64,000 bases of DNA from Wenyingzhuangia sp. (GCA_020628175.1 JAHDFK010000004.1:62001-126000); one strand, 5' to 3'; positions 43,219 to 52,537 are shown, numbered from the stretch's first letter. Program-made: numbers and translations. The notes: generated by a model not told the origin, from the letters alone.

Positions 43219-43581
43219 ATGCATATAGTAGAAAATTTAAAAATTTGGCAAAAATCAATAAAACTGAGTAAAAAAGTTTACCAGATAATAAATGAATTAC
43301 CTAGTGATGAAAAATTTGGTTTGGTTAGTCAAATAAAAAGGAGTGCAATCTCAATTGTATCAAATATTGCAGAAGGTGCAGGTAGAAATTCTAACAACGA
43401 ATTCTATCATTTTTTAGGTATCGCTAATGGTTCTTCTTATGAATTACATACTCAATTAACTCTCTGTCATGAATTAAAATTAATTCCAAAAAATAAATTA
43501 AAAGATGTGTTAGAACAATGTATAAAAATTCAAAAAATGATTTATGGCTTTCAAAAATCTCTAAAAAAACCTAACAACTAA
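43219..43581 (+). CDS. Four-helix-bundle protein (23S rRNA intervening-sequence family)
   Basis: A 120-residue all-helical protein: NLKIWQKSIKLSKKVYQIIN is helix 1, then SDEKFGLVSQIKRSAISIVSNIAEGAGR, which carries the conserved hallmark of the TIGR02436/S23 family, and FYHFLGIANGSSYELHTQL. These proteins are often encoded within intervening sequences in 23S rRNA or as stray copies. Here the gene lies between fadN and fadA, 38 bp after fadN and 26 bp before fadA, in an otherwise tight operon. It may be an insertion. No rRNA is near. Function unknown. Confidence 0.88.
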   Translation: MHIVENLKIWQKSIKLSKKVYQIINELPSDEKFGLVSQIKRSAISIVSNIAEGAGRNSNNEFYHFLGIANGSSYELHTQLTLCHELKLIPKNKLKDVLEQCIKIQKMIYGFQKSLKKPNN

Positions 43582-43607
43582 ATTCTAAAAGCTCAAAACT
43601 AATAATC

Positions 43608-44792
43608 ATGAAAACAGCATATATAGTAAAAGGATACAGAACAGCAGTAGGAAAAGCGCCTAAAGGAATATTTCGTTTTAAAAGACCCGATGAGCTAGCT
43701 GCAGAAACTATTGAATATCTACTAGAAAAAACACCCGAATTAGACAAAAAACGCATTGATGATGTAATTGTAGGGAATGCAATGCCAGAAGCAGAACAAG
43801 GTTTAAATATGGGACGCCTCATATCTTTAATGGGCTTAAAAATTAACGATGTTGCAGGTATGACTGTAAATCGCTACTGTGCTTCTGGATTAGAAACAAT
43901 ATCAATAGCCGCTGCAAAAATTCAATCTGGAATGGCCGATTGTATCATTGCAGGAGGTGTAGAAAGTATGTCTTATATACCTATGGGTGGTTACAAACCA
44001 TCGCCTAATTACAGTGAAACCAAAGCAGGTAATGAAGAATACTACTGGGGAATGGGACTAACTGCAGAAGCTGTAGCAGAGCAATACAAAATAACCCGAG
44101 AAGCTCAAGATTTATTTTCTTACAACTCACATCAAAAGGCATTAAAAGCACAAGAGAACAATACGTTTGATGATGATATTGTACCGATAAACATTGAAGA
44201 GATTTTTATTGATGCGCAAGGAAAAAAACAAACAAAAAACTACAAAGTTACTCAAGATGAAGGGCCAAGAAAAAACACATCTTTAGAAGCATTAGCAAAA
44301 TTAAGACCTGTATTTGCTAACAAAGGATCTGTAACTGCAGGAAATTCTTCTCAAATGAGTGATGGTGCTGCTTTTGTGATTGTAATGAGTGAAGAAATGG
44401 TGAAAGAACTAAAACTAGAACCTGTAGCTCGTATGGTTTCTTTTGCTGCGGTAGGTGTTGAACCTAGAATTATGGGTATAGGACCTGTAAAAGCAATTCC
44501 CAAAGCTTTAGAAAGAGCAGGCATGCAATTAAAAGATATTGAGTTGATTGAATTAAATGAAGCCTTTGCTTCTCAATCTTTAGCTGTTATAAATGAATTA
44601 GGATTAAATCCAGACATTGTAAACGTGAACGGTGGGGCTATCTCTTTAGGACACCCTTTGGGCTGTACAGGTGCAAAACTTTCTGTACAATTAATTAACG
44701 AAATGAGAAGACGGAAAAACAAATATGGAATTGTTACAATGTGTGTAGGTACCGGACAAGGTGCTGCTGGAGTTTATGAATTTTTAAAATAA
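43608..44792 (+). CDS. fadA: Acetyl-CoA acyltransferase (3-ketoacyl-CoA thiolase)
   Basis: A 394-residue thiolase that cleaves 3-ketoacyl-CoA to acetyl-CoA and shortened acyl-CoA. The active-site Cys is in [14 protein letters not shown] (nucleophile), the second His is in [15 protein letters not shown], and the closing Cys is in [16 protein letters not shown]. Gly-rich ends and length are standard. It is in the fad operon after the four-helix-bundle gene and 12 bp before the acyl-CoA dehydrogenase. No frameshift is seen. Confidence 0.96.
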   Translation: MKTAYIVKGYRTAVGKAPKGIFRFKRPDELAAETIEYLLEKTPELDKKRIDDVIVGNAMPEAEQGLNMGRLISLMGLKINDVAGMTVNRYCASGLETISIAAAKIQSGMADCIIAGGVESMSYIPMGGYKPSPNYSETKAGNEEYYWGMGLTAEAVAEQYKITREAQDLFSYNSHQKALKAQENNTFDDDIVPINIEEIFIDAQGKKQTKNYKVTQDEGPRKNTSLEALAKLRPVFANKGSVTAGNSSQMSDGAAFVIVMSEEMVKELKLEPVARMVSFAAVGVEPRIMGIGPVKAIPKALERAGMQLKDIELIELNEAFASQSLAVINELGLNPDIVNVNGGAISLGHPLGCTGAKLSVQLINEMRRRKNKYGIVTMCVGTGQGAAGVYEFLK

Positions 44793-44804
44793 AAAAATAC
44801 GATT

Positions 44805-46601
44805 ATGGAAAATACAATCAAAGGAGGAGAATTTATAGTAAAACAAACAGACCCTACTACTATTTTTATTGTAGAAGATTTTAACGAAGAACAAACCATG
44901 ATGAAAGAATCTGTTACAGATTTTATCGATCGTGAGGTTTGGCCCCATAAAGAACGTTTTGAAAAAAAGGATTATGCTTTTACAGAAGAGCTAATGAGAA
45001 AAGCTGGAGAAATGGGCTTTTTAAGTATTGCGGTTCCAGAAACCTATGGAGGAATGGGAATGTCTTTTATGTCTACCATTTTAGTATGTGATTACATTTC
45101 TGGTGCTACAGGGTCTTTTGCTACAGCCTTTGGAGCTCACACAGGTATTGGTACCATGCCAATTGTACTGTATGGTAACGAAGCGCAAAAACAAAAGTAC
45201 GTTCCTAAATTAACTACTGGAGAATGGTTTGGTGCTTACTGTTTAACAGAACCTGATGCCGGTTCTGATGCCAATTCTGGAAAAACAAAAGCTGTCTTAT
45301 CTGATGACGGAAAAACGTATAAAATTTCTGGTCAGAAAATGTGGATTTCTAATGCGGGCTTCTGTAATTTAATGATTGTGTTTGCACGAATTGAAGAAGA
45401 CAAAAATTTAACTGCCTTTATTGTAGAATACGACAAAGAAAACCCAAATGGAATTACCATGGGGGATGAAGAAAAAAAACTAGGAATTAGAGCTTCATCA
45501 ACACGACAAGTATTTTTTAACGAAACAAGTGTACCTGTAGAAAACATGTTGTCTGAAAGACAAAATGGTTTTAAAATAGCCTTAAACATATTAAATATTG
45601 GGCGTATTAAACTGGCTGCTGCTTGTTTAGATGCAAGTAGACGTATTATTACAAATGCAGTTGTATATGCTAACGAGCGTAAACAATTTGGAACATCCAT
45701 AGCTAGCTTTGGAGCTATACAAGAGAAATTAGCATTAATGACAACTAAAACATTTGTAACAGAATGTGGTGTTTATAGAGCTGGAGGGGCTATCCAGCAA
45801 AAGATAGAAGCCTTAAAAAATGAAGGTTTAGATCATCAAAAAGCTGAATTAAAAGGAGTTGAAGACTTTGCGTTGGAATGTGCCATCTTAAAAGTATATG
45901 GTTCTGAAGTAGGACAATATGTATCTGACGAAGGAATACAAATTTACGGAGGTATGGGATTCTCTGAAGACACACCAATGGAAGGTGCATGGAGAGATGC
46001 GCGTATTTCTAGAATATACGAAGGTACCAACGAAATTAATCGCTTATTAACCATAGGAATGCTTATGAAAAAAGCTCTTAAGGGAGAAATTGACTTAATG
46101 ACACCTGCAATGGCTGTAGCGAATGATTTAATGGCAATCCCCTCTTTTGATACACCTGATTATTCCGTTTTATTTTCTGAAGAAAAAGAAATTCTTGAAA
46201 AATTAAAGAAGGCCTTTTTAATGATAGCAGGAAAGGCCGTAGAAAAGTTTGCGATGGAACTTGAGCAACAACAAGAAATTGTTTTATGTGCTGCAGAAAT
46301 TTTGATAGAAATCTATATGGTAGAATCTACCTTATTAAAAACTGAAAAGCTTGTTGCTAAAACATCTGAAAAAGAAGCTGATTTACAGATTGCTATGACT
46401 CGTTTGAATTTATTTAATGCTGTAGAAATTATAAATACAAAAGGAAAAGAAGCTATTATTTCTTTTACAGAAGCAGACGAGCAAAGAATGCTATTAATGG
46501 GATTAAAAAGGTTTACAAAATACACTAACTACCCTAACATTGTAGCCCTAAAAAAACAGATAGCATCTATTGTTATTAACAAAAATCAATTTCCTTGTTA
46601 A
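44805..46601 (+). CDS. fadE: Acyl-CoA dehydrogenase
   Basis: A 598-residue FAD flavoprotein that introduces the trans-2 double bond, the first step of beta-oxidation. The signature AYCLTEPDAGSDANSGKTKA, the FAD-binding QKMWISNAG, and the C-terminal RISRIYEGTNEINRLL with the catalytic Glu are present. It is longer than short-chain dehydrogenases (about 380 residues) and has an extra helical C-terminal domain, as in the ACAD9/VLCAD-like group and the flavobacterial FadE. The gene starts 12 bp after fadA and ends the operon. Two downstream hairpins can stop transcription. Confidence 0.92.
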   Translation: MENTIKGGEFIVKQTDPTTIFIVEDFNEEQTMMKESVTDFIDREVWPHKERFEKKDYAFTEELMRKAGEMGFLSIAVPETYGGMGMSFMSTILVCDYISGATGSFATAFGAHTGIGTMPIVLYGNEAQKQKYVPKLTTGEWFGAYCLTEPDAGSDANSGKTKAVLSDDGKTYKISGQKMWISNAGFCNLMIVFARIEEDKNLTAFIVEYDKENPNGITMGDEEKKLGIRASSTRQVFFNETSVPVENMLSERQNGFKIALNILNIGRIKLAAACLDASRRIITNAVVYANERKQFGTSIASFGAIQEKLALMTTKTFVTECGVYRAGGAIQQKIEALKNEGLDHQKAELKGVEDFALECAILKVYGSEVGQYVSDEGIQIYGGMGFSEDTPMEGAWRDARISRIYEGTNEINRLLTIGMLMKKALKGEIDLMTPAMAVANDLMAIPSFDTPDYSVLFSEEKEILEKLKKAFLMIAGKAVEKFAMELEQQQEIVLCAAEILIEIYMVESTLLKTEKLVAKTSEKEADLQIAMTRLNLFNAVEIINTKGKEAIISFTEADEQRMLLMGLKRFTKYTNYPNIVALKKQIASIVINKNQFPC

Positions 46602-46611
46602 ATATTTATCA

Positions 46612-46633
46612 AAAACTGTTTTTTAACAGTTTT
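46612..46633 (+). terminator. Terminator of the fad operon
   Basis: A 9-bp perfect stem AAAACTGTT/AACAGTTTT with a T4 loop, 10 bp after the stop of fadE. Confidence 0.55.
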
Positions 46634-46692
46634 ACTACGTAGAAATGCTTATATTTGAAATGTAAATTTAGGTTGAATGAAATTTACTTCAT

Positions 46693-46736
46693 ACCGGAAA
46701 TAAAGTACCTATTTCGTACTTTGTTTCTGGTTTTTT
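46693..46736 (+). terminator. Second hairpin, a plus-strand terminator overlapping a minus-strand gene
   Basis: ACCGGAAATAAAGTAC pairs with GTACTTTGTTTCTGGT: 16 bp, two G-U pairs in the plus-strand RNA, 7-base loop, then a T tract. In the minus-strand RNA the same positions are mismatches, so it works best for plus transcription. It reaches 46709 and thus overlaps the 3' end of the small minus gene. Confidence 0.55.
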
Positions 46737-46870
46737 ATTTGCTCTTTTAAAGCTTTTAAACGCTCTTTATGAGCTATATCTTTTTCTTGAATCTTCTTTT
46801 TCTTTCGATCCATTAATTTGCTATGTTTCGACTTATTTTTTGTGTTTTTATCACTTCCTGCTTTTGCCAT
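46709..46870 (-). CDS. Small lysine-rich protein after the SEC-C/YchJ-like gene
   Basis: A 53-residue protein read directly from the intergenic DNA. It begins MAKAGSDKNTKNKSKHSK and continues with a strongly charged helix (LMDRKKKKIQEKDIAHKERL, then KALKEQIKNQ), about half Lys, Arg and Glu. It has an ATG start and a TAG stop, no membrane segment, and lies 10 bp after the YchJ-like gene on the same strand, so it should be co-transcribed. The MAKAGSD opening looks familiar from flavobacterial genomes. Function unknown; nucleic-acid or ribosome contact is a guess from the charge. Confidence 0.6.
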   Translation of the reverse strand: MAKAGSDKNTKNKSKHSKLMDRKKKKIQEKDIAHKERLKALKEQIKNQKQSTK

Positions 46871-46880
46871 AAATTATAAT

Positions 46881-47366
46881 TTAAAAATGCACTCCATCAA
46901 TATAGGTCCAATGCCCATTTTCTTTTACGAATCTCGATTTCTCATATATAAGTTGCTCATTTCCATCTTCTAAAAATCGAGCCTTAAAAGTTACGAAACC
47001 TGTTTCATCAATAGGTTCATCAAACGCTACAATTTCTAAACCTAACCATGTTACTGATGTTGCCCATTCTAGTATAGATTCGCGTTCTTTTACAGGTCTG
47101 GTAGATGAATGATGACTTAGTAGTAAATAATCAATATTACCATAAACATACGCAGCATAGCGAGATCGCATTAAATCTACAGGAGCTATGGCTTTTGTTA
47201 TATTAGTATGTATGGGCTTACAACATTGCTGCAACAACTTTTTAGATCCGCAAACACAATACAGACTTTCTCTATTTGCATTGGTAGTTGCTTCTAGGTT
47301 AAAACGAAACTTTTTTTGTTGTTTTAATTCTTTTTGTTTTGCAATTAATTTCGAAAATTTGGACAC
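46881..47366 (-). CDS. YchJ-like protein with SEC-C metal-binding motif
   Basis: A 161-residue protein. The zinc motif CVCGSKKLLQQCCKPIH (Cys pairs, residues about 37-53) is the SEC-C-type finger, followed by the conserved MRSRYAAYVYGNIDYLLLSHH, WLGLEIVAF and F-rich strands of the YchJ/UPF0225 NTF2-like domain, which ends with GHWTYIDGVHF. The gene has a GTG start at 47366 with a TATTTTTG box 20 bp upstream; no in-frame ATG was seen. The YchJ role is unclear but it may act on translation or zinc. It follows gene 47397-48257 closely. Confidence 0.85.
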   Translation of the reverse strand: MSKFSKLIAKQKELKQQKKFRFNLEATTNANRESLYCVCGSKKLLQQCCKPIHTNITKAIAPVDLMRSRYAAYVYGNIDYLLLSHHSSTRPVKERESILEWATSVTWLGLEIVAFDEPIDETGFVTFKARFLEDGNEQLIYEKSRFVKENGHWTYIDGVHF

Positions 47367-47385
47367 CCGACTTGACTTTAGAGGA

Positions 47386-47393
47386 CAAAAATA
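47386..47393 (-). promoter_or_regulatory. -7 promoter element of the YchJ-like gene
   Basis: Minus-strand TATTTTTG matches TAnnTTTG. It ends 20 bp before the GTG start and supports that start codon. Confidence 0.45.
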
Positions 47394-47396
47394 ATT

Positions 47397-48257
47397 CTAA
47401 TCTTTTAACTTCACTAAAAATATCTTTTGTTTATGATCGTATACTTCTCCTTTAAATTTCTTTTTAGACGCCTCTCTACTTATATATACTTCGTTTTTAT
47501 CTTTCCAAGCAATCCCTTCTACCTGACTTTCTTTACCTATTTTGGAAGTGATGTCTATTTTAGAAAAATTCTTGTTTTTTAAATTTAAGTATACTAAAAA
47601 CGATTTTTCTTTTTTAGTATATACAGTAGCTATTAATTTGTCTGTGTCTTTAAAATAATCTACCGATGTCAATAAACCATCAATAGCGAATGTGTGTTGT
47701 TTTAGAGCTGTATAATTTCCATTTTCTTTAGACAAACTATAGACTGTAGTTGTTTTATGAACCCAATTTTTAGTGAATAGTAACAATTGATCTCCGTGAG
47801 TTGTTATAGCCTCACAATCAAAAGAAGTCTTGTTTTTTTTAGTACCAAACGTTTCTTGATCCTGGTAATTATATCTAATCCTCTCTGCCTTTACAGTGTT
47901 GTATTTTTGAAAATCTAATTTCAAAATCTTGTAAATTACCAAATCCGTTCTATCTCCATAATTATTACCTGTATCGGCTACATAAATATAGGTTTCATCT
48001 TGTGTAATATCTTCCCAATCAATATTATTTGCATTTGTAACTGTAACTGTTCTTACAATTTTTCCAGATGTAGGACTGATTACATACAACTCTGGTTTTC
48101 CTCCAGAATCATTAAACGTAATCAAATCATTGTTATAATATAGTAAGCCAGATGTTTCTTTTACTTTTTTAGATAATTTGATTTCATCTTTAATTTTAAC
48201 AGATTGTGAACACATCGTTAAGGTATAGAGTAAGCTTAGATATCGAAAGTACTTCAT
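47397..48257 (-). CDS. Secreted hypothetical protein, beta-propeller-like
   Basis: A 286-residue protein from the ATG at 48257. An in-frame start at 48305 lies within the typA terminator hairpin, so it was rejected. The N-terminus MKYFRYLSLLYTLTMCSQS looks like a signal peptide (a lipobox-like Cys17 is present but not canonical). The body has repeated beta motifs with DSGG, TYIYVADTGNNYGDR and similar phrases, as in beta-propellers of the SMP-30/PQQ-like kind. VADTGNN is the clearest blade phrase. Probably periplasmic or extracellular; substrate unknown. It has no terminator to the YchJ gene. Confidence 0.7.
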   Translation of the reverse strand: MKYFRYLSLLYTLTMCSQSVKIKDEIKLSKKVKETSGLLYYNNDLITFNDSGGKPELYVISPTSGKIVRTVTVTNANNIDWEDITQDETYIYVADTGNNYGDRTDLVIYKILKLDFQKYNTVKAERIRYNYQDQETFGTKKNKTSFDCEAITTHGDQLLLFTKNWVHKTTTVYSLSKENGNYTALKQHTFAIDGLLTSVDYFKDTDKLIATVYTKKEKSFLVYLNLKNKNFSKIDITSKIGKESQVEGIAWKDKNEVYISREASKKKFKGEVYDHKQKIFLVKLKD

Positions 48258-48272
48258 ACCTTTAAAAATAAA

Positions 48273-48300
48273 AAACTCCTTCAAATAATTGAAGGAGTTT
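48273..48300 (-). terminator. Terminator of typA
   Basis: A 12-bp perfect stem AAACTCCTTCAA/TTGAAGGAGTTT with a 4-base loop, followed on the minus strand by T5ATTTTT. Confidence 0.85.
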
Positions 48301-48325
48301 ATCATATAATATTCAGAATTATAAA

Positions 48326-50098
48326 TTACCCTTTAAAAGTAATTTTACGCATTCTTAAATTTTCTGGTGTAATCTCTAAATATTCATCTTCTCTAATGTA
48401 TTCCATACATTCTTCTAAAGAAAAATCTACTTTAGGAGCAATCTTAACAGCATCATCATTCCCTGATGAACGTACGTTTGTTAATTTTTTTCCTTTAATT
48501 AAGTTTACAGCCATATCATCAGATTTACTATTCTCTCCAACAACCTGACCTTTGTATATATCTTGGTTTGGATCTATAAAGAATCTACCTCTATCTTGTA
48601 ACCTATCGATAGCGTACGCAGTAGCTTTACCTGTTTCAGAAGATATAATTGCTCCTTTTAATTCTTCTGGGAACTCTCCTTTATAAGGACCGTACTCAGA
48701 AAAACGGTGGTTGATAATCGCTTGTCCTGCTGTAGCTGTTAAAATTTTATTTCTTAAACCTATCAATCCTCTAGAAGGAATGGTAAATTCTAGGTGCTGT
48801 AAATCTCCTTTTGGTTCCATTACCATTAAGTCTCCTTTACGTAACGAAACTAAATTTACCGCTTTAGAAGATACTTCTTCTGGAACATCAATTGTTAATG
48901 TTTCGTATGGCTCACACTTAACACCATCAATTTCTTTTAAAATTACTTGAGGACGACCTACTTGTAATTCATATCCTTCACGACGCATTGTTTCGATCAA
49001 TACAGATAAGTGTAATACACCACGTCCGTATACATTAAATTTGTCTTCAGAATCTGTTGTTTCAACTTTTAAAGCTAAGTTCTTTTCTAATTCTTTAAAT
49101 AAACGATCACGTAAGTGACGAGAAGTTACAAACTTACCTTCTTTACCAAAAAATGGTGAATTGTTAATAGTAAACAACATACTCATTGTAGGCTGATCAA
49201 TTTCTGTTCTAGGCAATGCTTCTGGATTATCAATATCTGCTACTGTATCTCCAATTTCAAAATCATCTAAACCAGTAATTGCACAAATATCTCCACAACG
49301 TACTTTTTCTACTTGGACTTTCCCCATACCTTCGAAAACATGTAATTCTTTAATTCTAACTTTTTTAGTAGAACCATCAGCTTTACATAACATGTAATCT
49401 TTGTTTACTTCTAAATCTCCACGGAAAATACGTCCAATAGCAATTCTTCCTTTAAATGAAGAAAAGTCTAAAGAAGTAATTTGCATTTGAGGAGTTCCTT
49501 CATTGTATTTTGTTGCTGGTATAGACTCTAAAACAGCATCTAATAAAGGTACAATATCTGTTGTCTGATCTTTCCAATCAGTACTCATCCAGTTGTTTTT
49601 AGCAGAACCATAAATTGTTGTAAAATCTAATTGTTCTTCCGAAGCTTCTAAAGCAAACATTAAATCAAAAACTTTTTCGTGTACAATATCTGGAGTACAG
49701 TTTTCTTTATCTACTTTGTTTACTACAACAATTGGTGTTAATCCTAACTCAATAGCTTTACCTAATACAAAACGAGTTTGAGGCATTGGTCCCTCAAAAG
49801 CATCTACTAATAATAAAACACCGTCAGCCATTTTTAATACACGCTCTACTTCACCACCAAAATCGGCGTGACCAGGAGTATCAATTACATTGATTTTTGT
49901 TCCTTTATAATTTACAGATACGTTTTTAGAAAGAATTGTAATACCTCTTTCACGCTCTAAATCATTGTTATCTAAAAGTAAATCTGTACGTTCTTTACGT
50001 TCGTCTAATACTTTTGCTTGATCAATAATTTTATCTACCAAGGTAGTCTTACCGTGGTCAACGTGCGCTATAATAGCAATGTTTCTTATTTCTTGCAT
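48326..50098 (-). CDS. typA: GTP-binding translational regulator BipA/TypA
   Basis: A 590-residue ribosome-associated GTPase of the EF-G family. G1 is AHVDHGKTTLVDKI (residues 10-23), G2 the RGITILSK region, G3 DTPGHADFGGEVER and G4 NKVD. Domains II and III follow (DFSSFKGRIAIGRIFRGDL, LRDRLFKELEKNL) and the BipA-specific C-terminal domain (YGPYKGEFPEELKGAI, GQVVGENSK, LTNVRSSGNDD). Length is typical. It helps ribosome assembly and stress adaptation. A TATTTTTG box lies 22 bp upstream, and a terminator follows. Confidence 0.97.
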   Translation of the reverse strand: MQEIRNIAIIAHVDHGKTTLVDKIIDQAKVLDERKERTDLLLDNNDLERERGITILSKNVSVNYKGTKINVIDTPGHADFGGEVERVLKMADGVLLLVDAFEGPMPQTRFVLGKAIELGLTPIVVVNKVDKENCTPDIVHEKVFDLMFALEASEEQLDFTTIYGSAKNNWMSTDWKDQTTDIVPLLDAVLESIPATKYNEGTPQMQITSLDFSSFKGRIAIGRIFRGDLEVNKDYMLCKADGSTKKVRIKELHVFEGMGKVQVEKVRCGDICAITGLDDFEIGDTVADIDNPEALPRTEIDQPTMSMLFTINNSPFFGKEGKFVTSRHLRDRLFKELEKNLALKVETTDSEDKFNVYGRGVLHLSVLIETMRREGYELQVGRPQVILKEIDGVKCEPYETLTIDVPEEVSSKAVNLVSLRKGDLMVMEPKGDLQHLEFTIPSRGLIGLRNKILTATAGQAIINHRFSEYGPYKGEFPEELKGAIISSETGKATAYAIDRLQDRGRFFIDPNQDIYKGQVVGENSKSDDMAVNLIKGKKLTNVRSSGNDDAVKIAPKVDFSLEECMEYIREDEYLEITPENLRMRKITFKG

Positions 50099-50120
50099 GG
50101 TATGCTTTAAATTTAAAGCG

Positions 50121-50128
50121 CAAAAATA
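50121..50128 (-). promoter_or_regulatory. -7 promoter element of typA
   Basis: Minus-strand TATTTTTG matches TAnnTTTG, 22 bp before the typA ATG. A clear -33 TTG is not seen. Confidence 0.5.
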
Positions 50129-50191
50129 GTTAAAAGAACTCAGATTCTATGCTTAAACTTTGTTATTTAACGTTTTTATAGGATCTGTTGT

Positions 50192-50704
50192 TTAGTTGGC
50201 GCTAAAAAAATCTTCTGGATACGGTTCTCCTAACTCATCTGGTGTTAATTTTCTACCCATTTCAAAAGCATTTTCAATGGCTATTTCTTCCGTCCATTTT
50301 CCTATTACAATATCTTGCGTTATAAATTCGTAGGCAACAATACCGTTGTACAATTCTTTTTCTGATGTATAATTAAAATGAATAATAAGTGTATTGTTAA
50401 ACACAAAACCATACCCCGTTTGATGTTGCTCCCCCTCTATCAACCAACTTGCTTCTATTTGATTGCTTATCAAATCGATATGTAACAGACCTGTGTAATA
50501 ACTATCTTCAAAATCAGGGTTTCCACCAGCTACTTCGTATACGCCACATACATTAATCATATTTATACGAAAGTCCGGATGAGCTTCAGAAAATTCAACC
50601 AACTCTCCTCTTTTAATCAACTCCTCTTTTTTTGCTTCTCTATTTGCTAAAGCTAGTTTCGATTTTTCGTACCAATATTTTAAACGCTGTTCAAATACTT
50701 CCAT
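50192..50704 (-). CDS. Hypothetical soluble protein coupled to a metallophosphoesterase
   Basis: A 170-residue acidic soluble protein starting MEVFEQRLKYWYEKSKLALA, a short amphipathic helix, then a beta-rich body with MINVCGVYEVAGGNPDFED and a C-terminal ELGEPYPEDF. There is no signal or membrane segment. I do not recognise a family. The gene shares its first base with the stop codon of the upstream metallophosphoesterase (1-bp overlap), so it is translationally coupled and probably works in the same process. About 94 bp separate it from typA. Confidence 0.68.
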   Translation of the reverse strand: MEVFEQRLKYWYEKSKLALANREAKKEELIKRGELVEFSEAHPDFRINMINVCGVYEVAGGNPDFEDSYYTGLLHIDLISNQIEASWLIEGEQHQTGYGFVFNNTLIIHFNYTSEKELYNGIVAYEFITQDIVIGKWTEEIAIENAFEMGRKLTPDELGEPYPEDFFSAN

Positions 50705-51951
50705 TAACTATCAGAATTTAGTGTAATTACCGTAATTTCTGGCCAAATACCTACTCTACCCGGAAAACCTAAAAAACCAAAACCTCTATTTACGTATAAA
50801 TATTGTCCTTTATTTTGATACAATCCAGCCCAGCGTTTGTATATATATTTTGAGGGACTCCATTTAAAACCAGGTATTTCTACACCAAATTGCATTCCGT
50901 GTGTATGCCCAGAAAGAGTTAAATCTATATGTTGCTCATGCGGTACTACTTTTTCATCCCAGTGTGTAGGATCGTGAGATAATAGAACTTTAAAGGTATC
51001 TTTTTTAGTCCCTTCTAATGCTACTGATAAATCACCTTTTTGCGGAAATGGTGGCTTTCCCCAGTTTTCTACACCAATAATTTCTAATTCTTCTCCGTTT
51101 TTGGTAATCGTTCTATTTTTATTATTTAGTAAATCAAAGCCCATTTCTTTCTGATATTGAAATAAACTTAATAGATTTTGCTCTTTTTCTTCATTACTTT
51201 TCCACCTTTTATGCGTTCCATAATCGTGATTTCCTAAACTAGAAAACACACCTAAAGGCGCCTTCATTTGCTTAAACATATCAATATACGGTACTATTTC
51301 TACGGCATCATTATTCACCAAGTCTCCCGTAAATAAAATTAAATCCGCATTCTGTTCTTTGATCAAATCCACACCATGTTGTACTTCATTGATATCATCA
51401 AAACTCCCTGAATGAATATCTGAAATATGAACAATTTTTAAACCATGAAATGATTTTGGTAAGTTTTTAAAAGATAACGCAACTTGTTTTACTTTGTAAT
51501 TGTATTTTCCTTTAGTGATACCATATAACATAGAAAAAAAAGGAATACTGGCTATACCTAAGCCTACCTGCCCTATAAATTTTCTTCGTTCCCCAAAATT
51601 TACAGTACTATCTGTAGGAACAAAAATCTTAAAAAGACTTTTCCCTAAATATTCTACAATTCTAATAACATCATCAAAACCTGCTGTTAAAAATAGTCCT
51701 ATTTTTAAAACTAGAAACGCAAATGTATATCCAAACCATAAATTAATCCATAAATTCCCTTGAGTAGGCCTGTCATCAAATTTAAAAAGTATCAATGCAA
51801 AACAAGCATAACTAACAAACATACTTACGATATAAAACCATTTAAAAACATACTTAATGCTCTGGTTGTTAAAGTAATTTTTAAAGCTGGTAAATAAATA
51901 CACATCTAGTACTAAAAGTATGGCTACAAAAAATAATATTCGTTTGATCAT
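50704..51951 (-). CDS. Membrane-anchored metallophosphoesterase
   Basis: A 415-residue protein. The N-terminal third has four or five hydrophobic helices (about residues 5-20, 38-60, 70-92 and 128-145), and the catalytic domain follows. The calcineurin-like metal motifs are complete: VHISDIHSGS, LFTGDLVNN, SSLGNHDYG, LLSHDP and LTLSGHTHGMQFG. These proteins (YkoQ/YaeI-like) cleave phosphodiester or phosphomonoester bonds, often in lipid or UDP-diacylglucosamine metabolism; the substrate is undetermined. A TATATTTG box lies 22 bp upstream, just after the terminator of the giant gene. Confidence 0.87.
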   Translation of the reverse strand: MIKRILFFVAILLVLDVYLFTSFKNYFNNQSIKYVFKWFYIVSMFVSYACFALILFKFDDRPTQGNLWINLWFGYTFAFLVLKIGLFLTAGFDDVIRIVEYLGKSLFKIFVPTDSTVNFGERRKFIGQVGLGIASIPFFSMLYGITKGKYNYKVKQVALSFKNLPKSFHGLKIVHISDIHSGSFDDINEVQHGVDLIKEQNADLILFTGDLVNNDAVEIVPYIDMFKQMKAPLGVFSSLGNHDYGTHKRWKSNEEKEQNLLSLFQYQKEMGFDLLNNKNRTITKNGEELEIIGVENWGKPPFPQKGDLSVALEGTKKDTFKVLLSHDPTHWDEKVVPHEQHIDLTLSGHTHGMQFGVEIPGFKWSPSKYIYKRWAGLYQNKGQYLYVNRGFGFLGFPGRVGIWPEITVITLNSDS

Positions 51952-51973
51952 AACGTAATTTTGGTTGGTATAT

Positions 51974-51981
51974 CAAATATA
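51974..51981 (-). promoter_or_regulatory. -7 promoter element of the metallophosphoesterase operon
   Basis: Minus-strand TATATTTG, a full match to TAnnTTTG, 22 bp before the ATG at 51951. It abuts the T tract of the terminator of the giant gene, so terminator and next promoter are directly joined. Confidence 0.55.
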
Positions 51982-52537
51982 AAAAAAAGGGTCTGCTAAG
52001 TATTAGTAGACCCTTTTTTTATTTTTTAGAAAGTGTAATTACTCTAGATATATCTTTTTGGTAAAGCTTTCTGTATTGGTAACAACTTTTACAATATAGA
52101 AATTGTTAGACAATCCATTTGTTTTTACTACCGAATGGTTCGTCTCTTTTGTTTCTTTATAACTTAACAACGTACTTCCTGTTAAACTATAAACTTCTAT
52201 TTTCTCTATAGCTCCTTTTTCTAAAGTAACTTCTAATTCATTATTTGTGAAACTTACTACGTTCTTAACTCCTTCTGTAAGTATAGCGTCGTTACTTAAA
52301 GTGTCTTCTCCTTTAAATACCAAACTAAATCTATCACTTGTTTCTCCAGAAGTTACAAATGCTGTATACATATCTTCTTTTATATTATTTACTGTATTTT
52401 CTACTTTATCGTATACATAAACAGAACCCGTATAATCTTCTACACCATCCAATGTAAAGGTTATTTCTCTATCTGTATCTACAACAACTCCTATAGGTAA
52501 TTCTAAATCATCACTCGCTGCCGGTACACTTGTGATT
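51979..52537. repeat. Long direct repeat, copy 1 (3' end of giant gene A plus terminator)
   Basis: About 559 bp that match 57510-58069 base for base, except one substitution (G at 52046 against C at 57578, changing Leu to Val) and one base in the terminator T tract. It covers the terminator and the C-terminal ~166 codons. Outside it the two genes diverge at many bases. This points to recent duplication or gene conversion. Confidence 0.93.
51982..52020 (-). terminator. Terminator of giant surface protein gene A
   Basis: An 18-bp stem with GGGTCTGCTAA and TTAGTAGACCC flanked by A7 and T7, with a 3-base loop (GTA) and one non-Watson-Crick pair. Repeated almost identically at 57512-57552. Confidence 0.8.

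Noticed and set aside
48258..48305. Upstream start of the beta-propeller-like gene
   Set aside because: This region holds the typA terminator hairpin, and the signal peptide begins properly at 48257.
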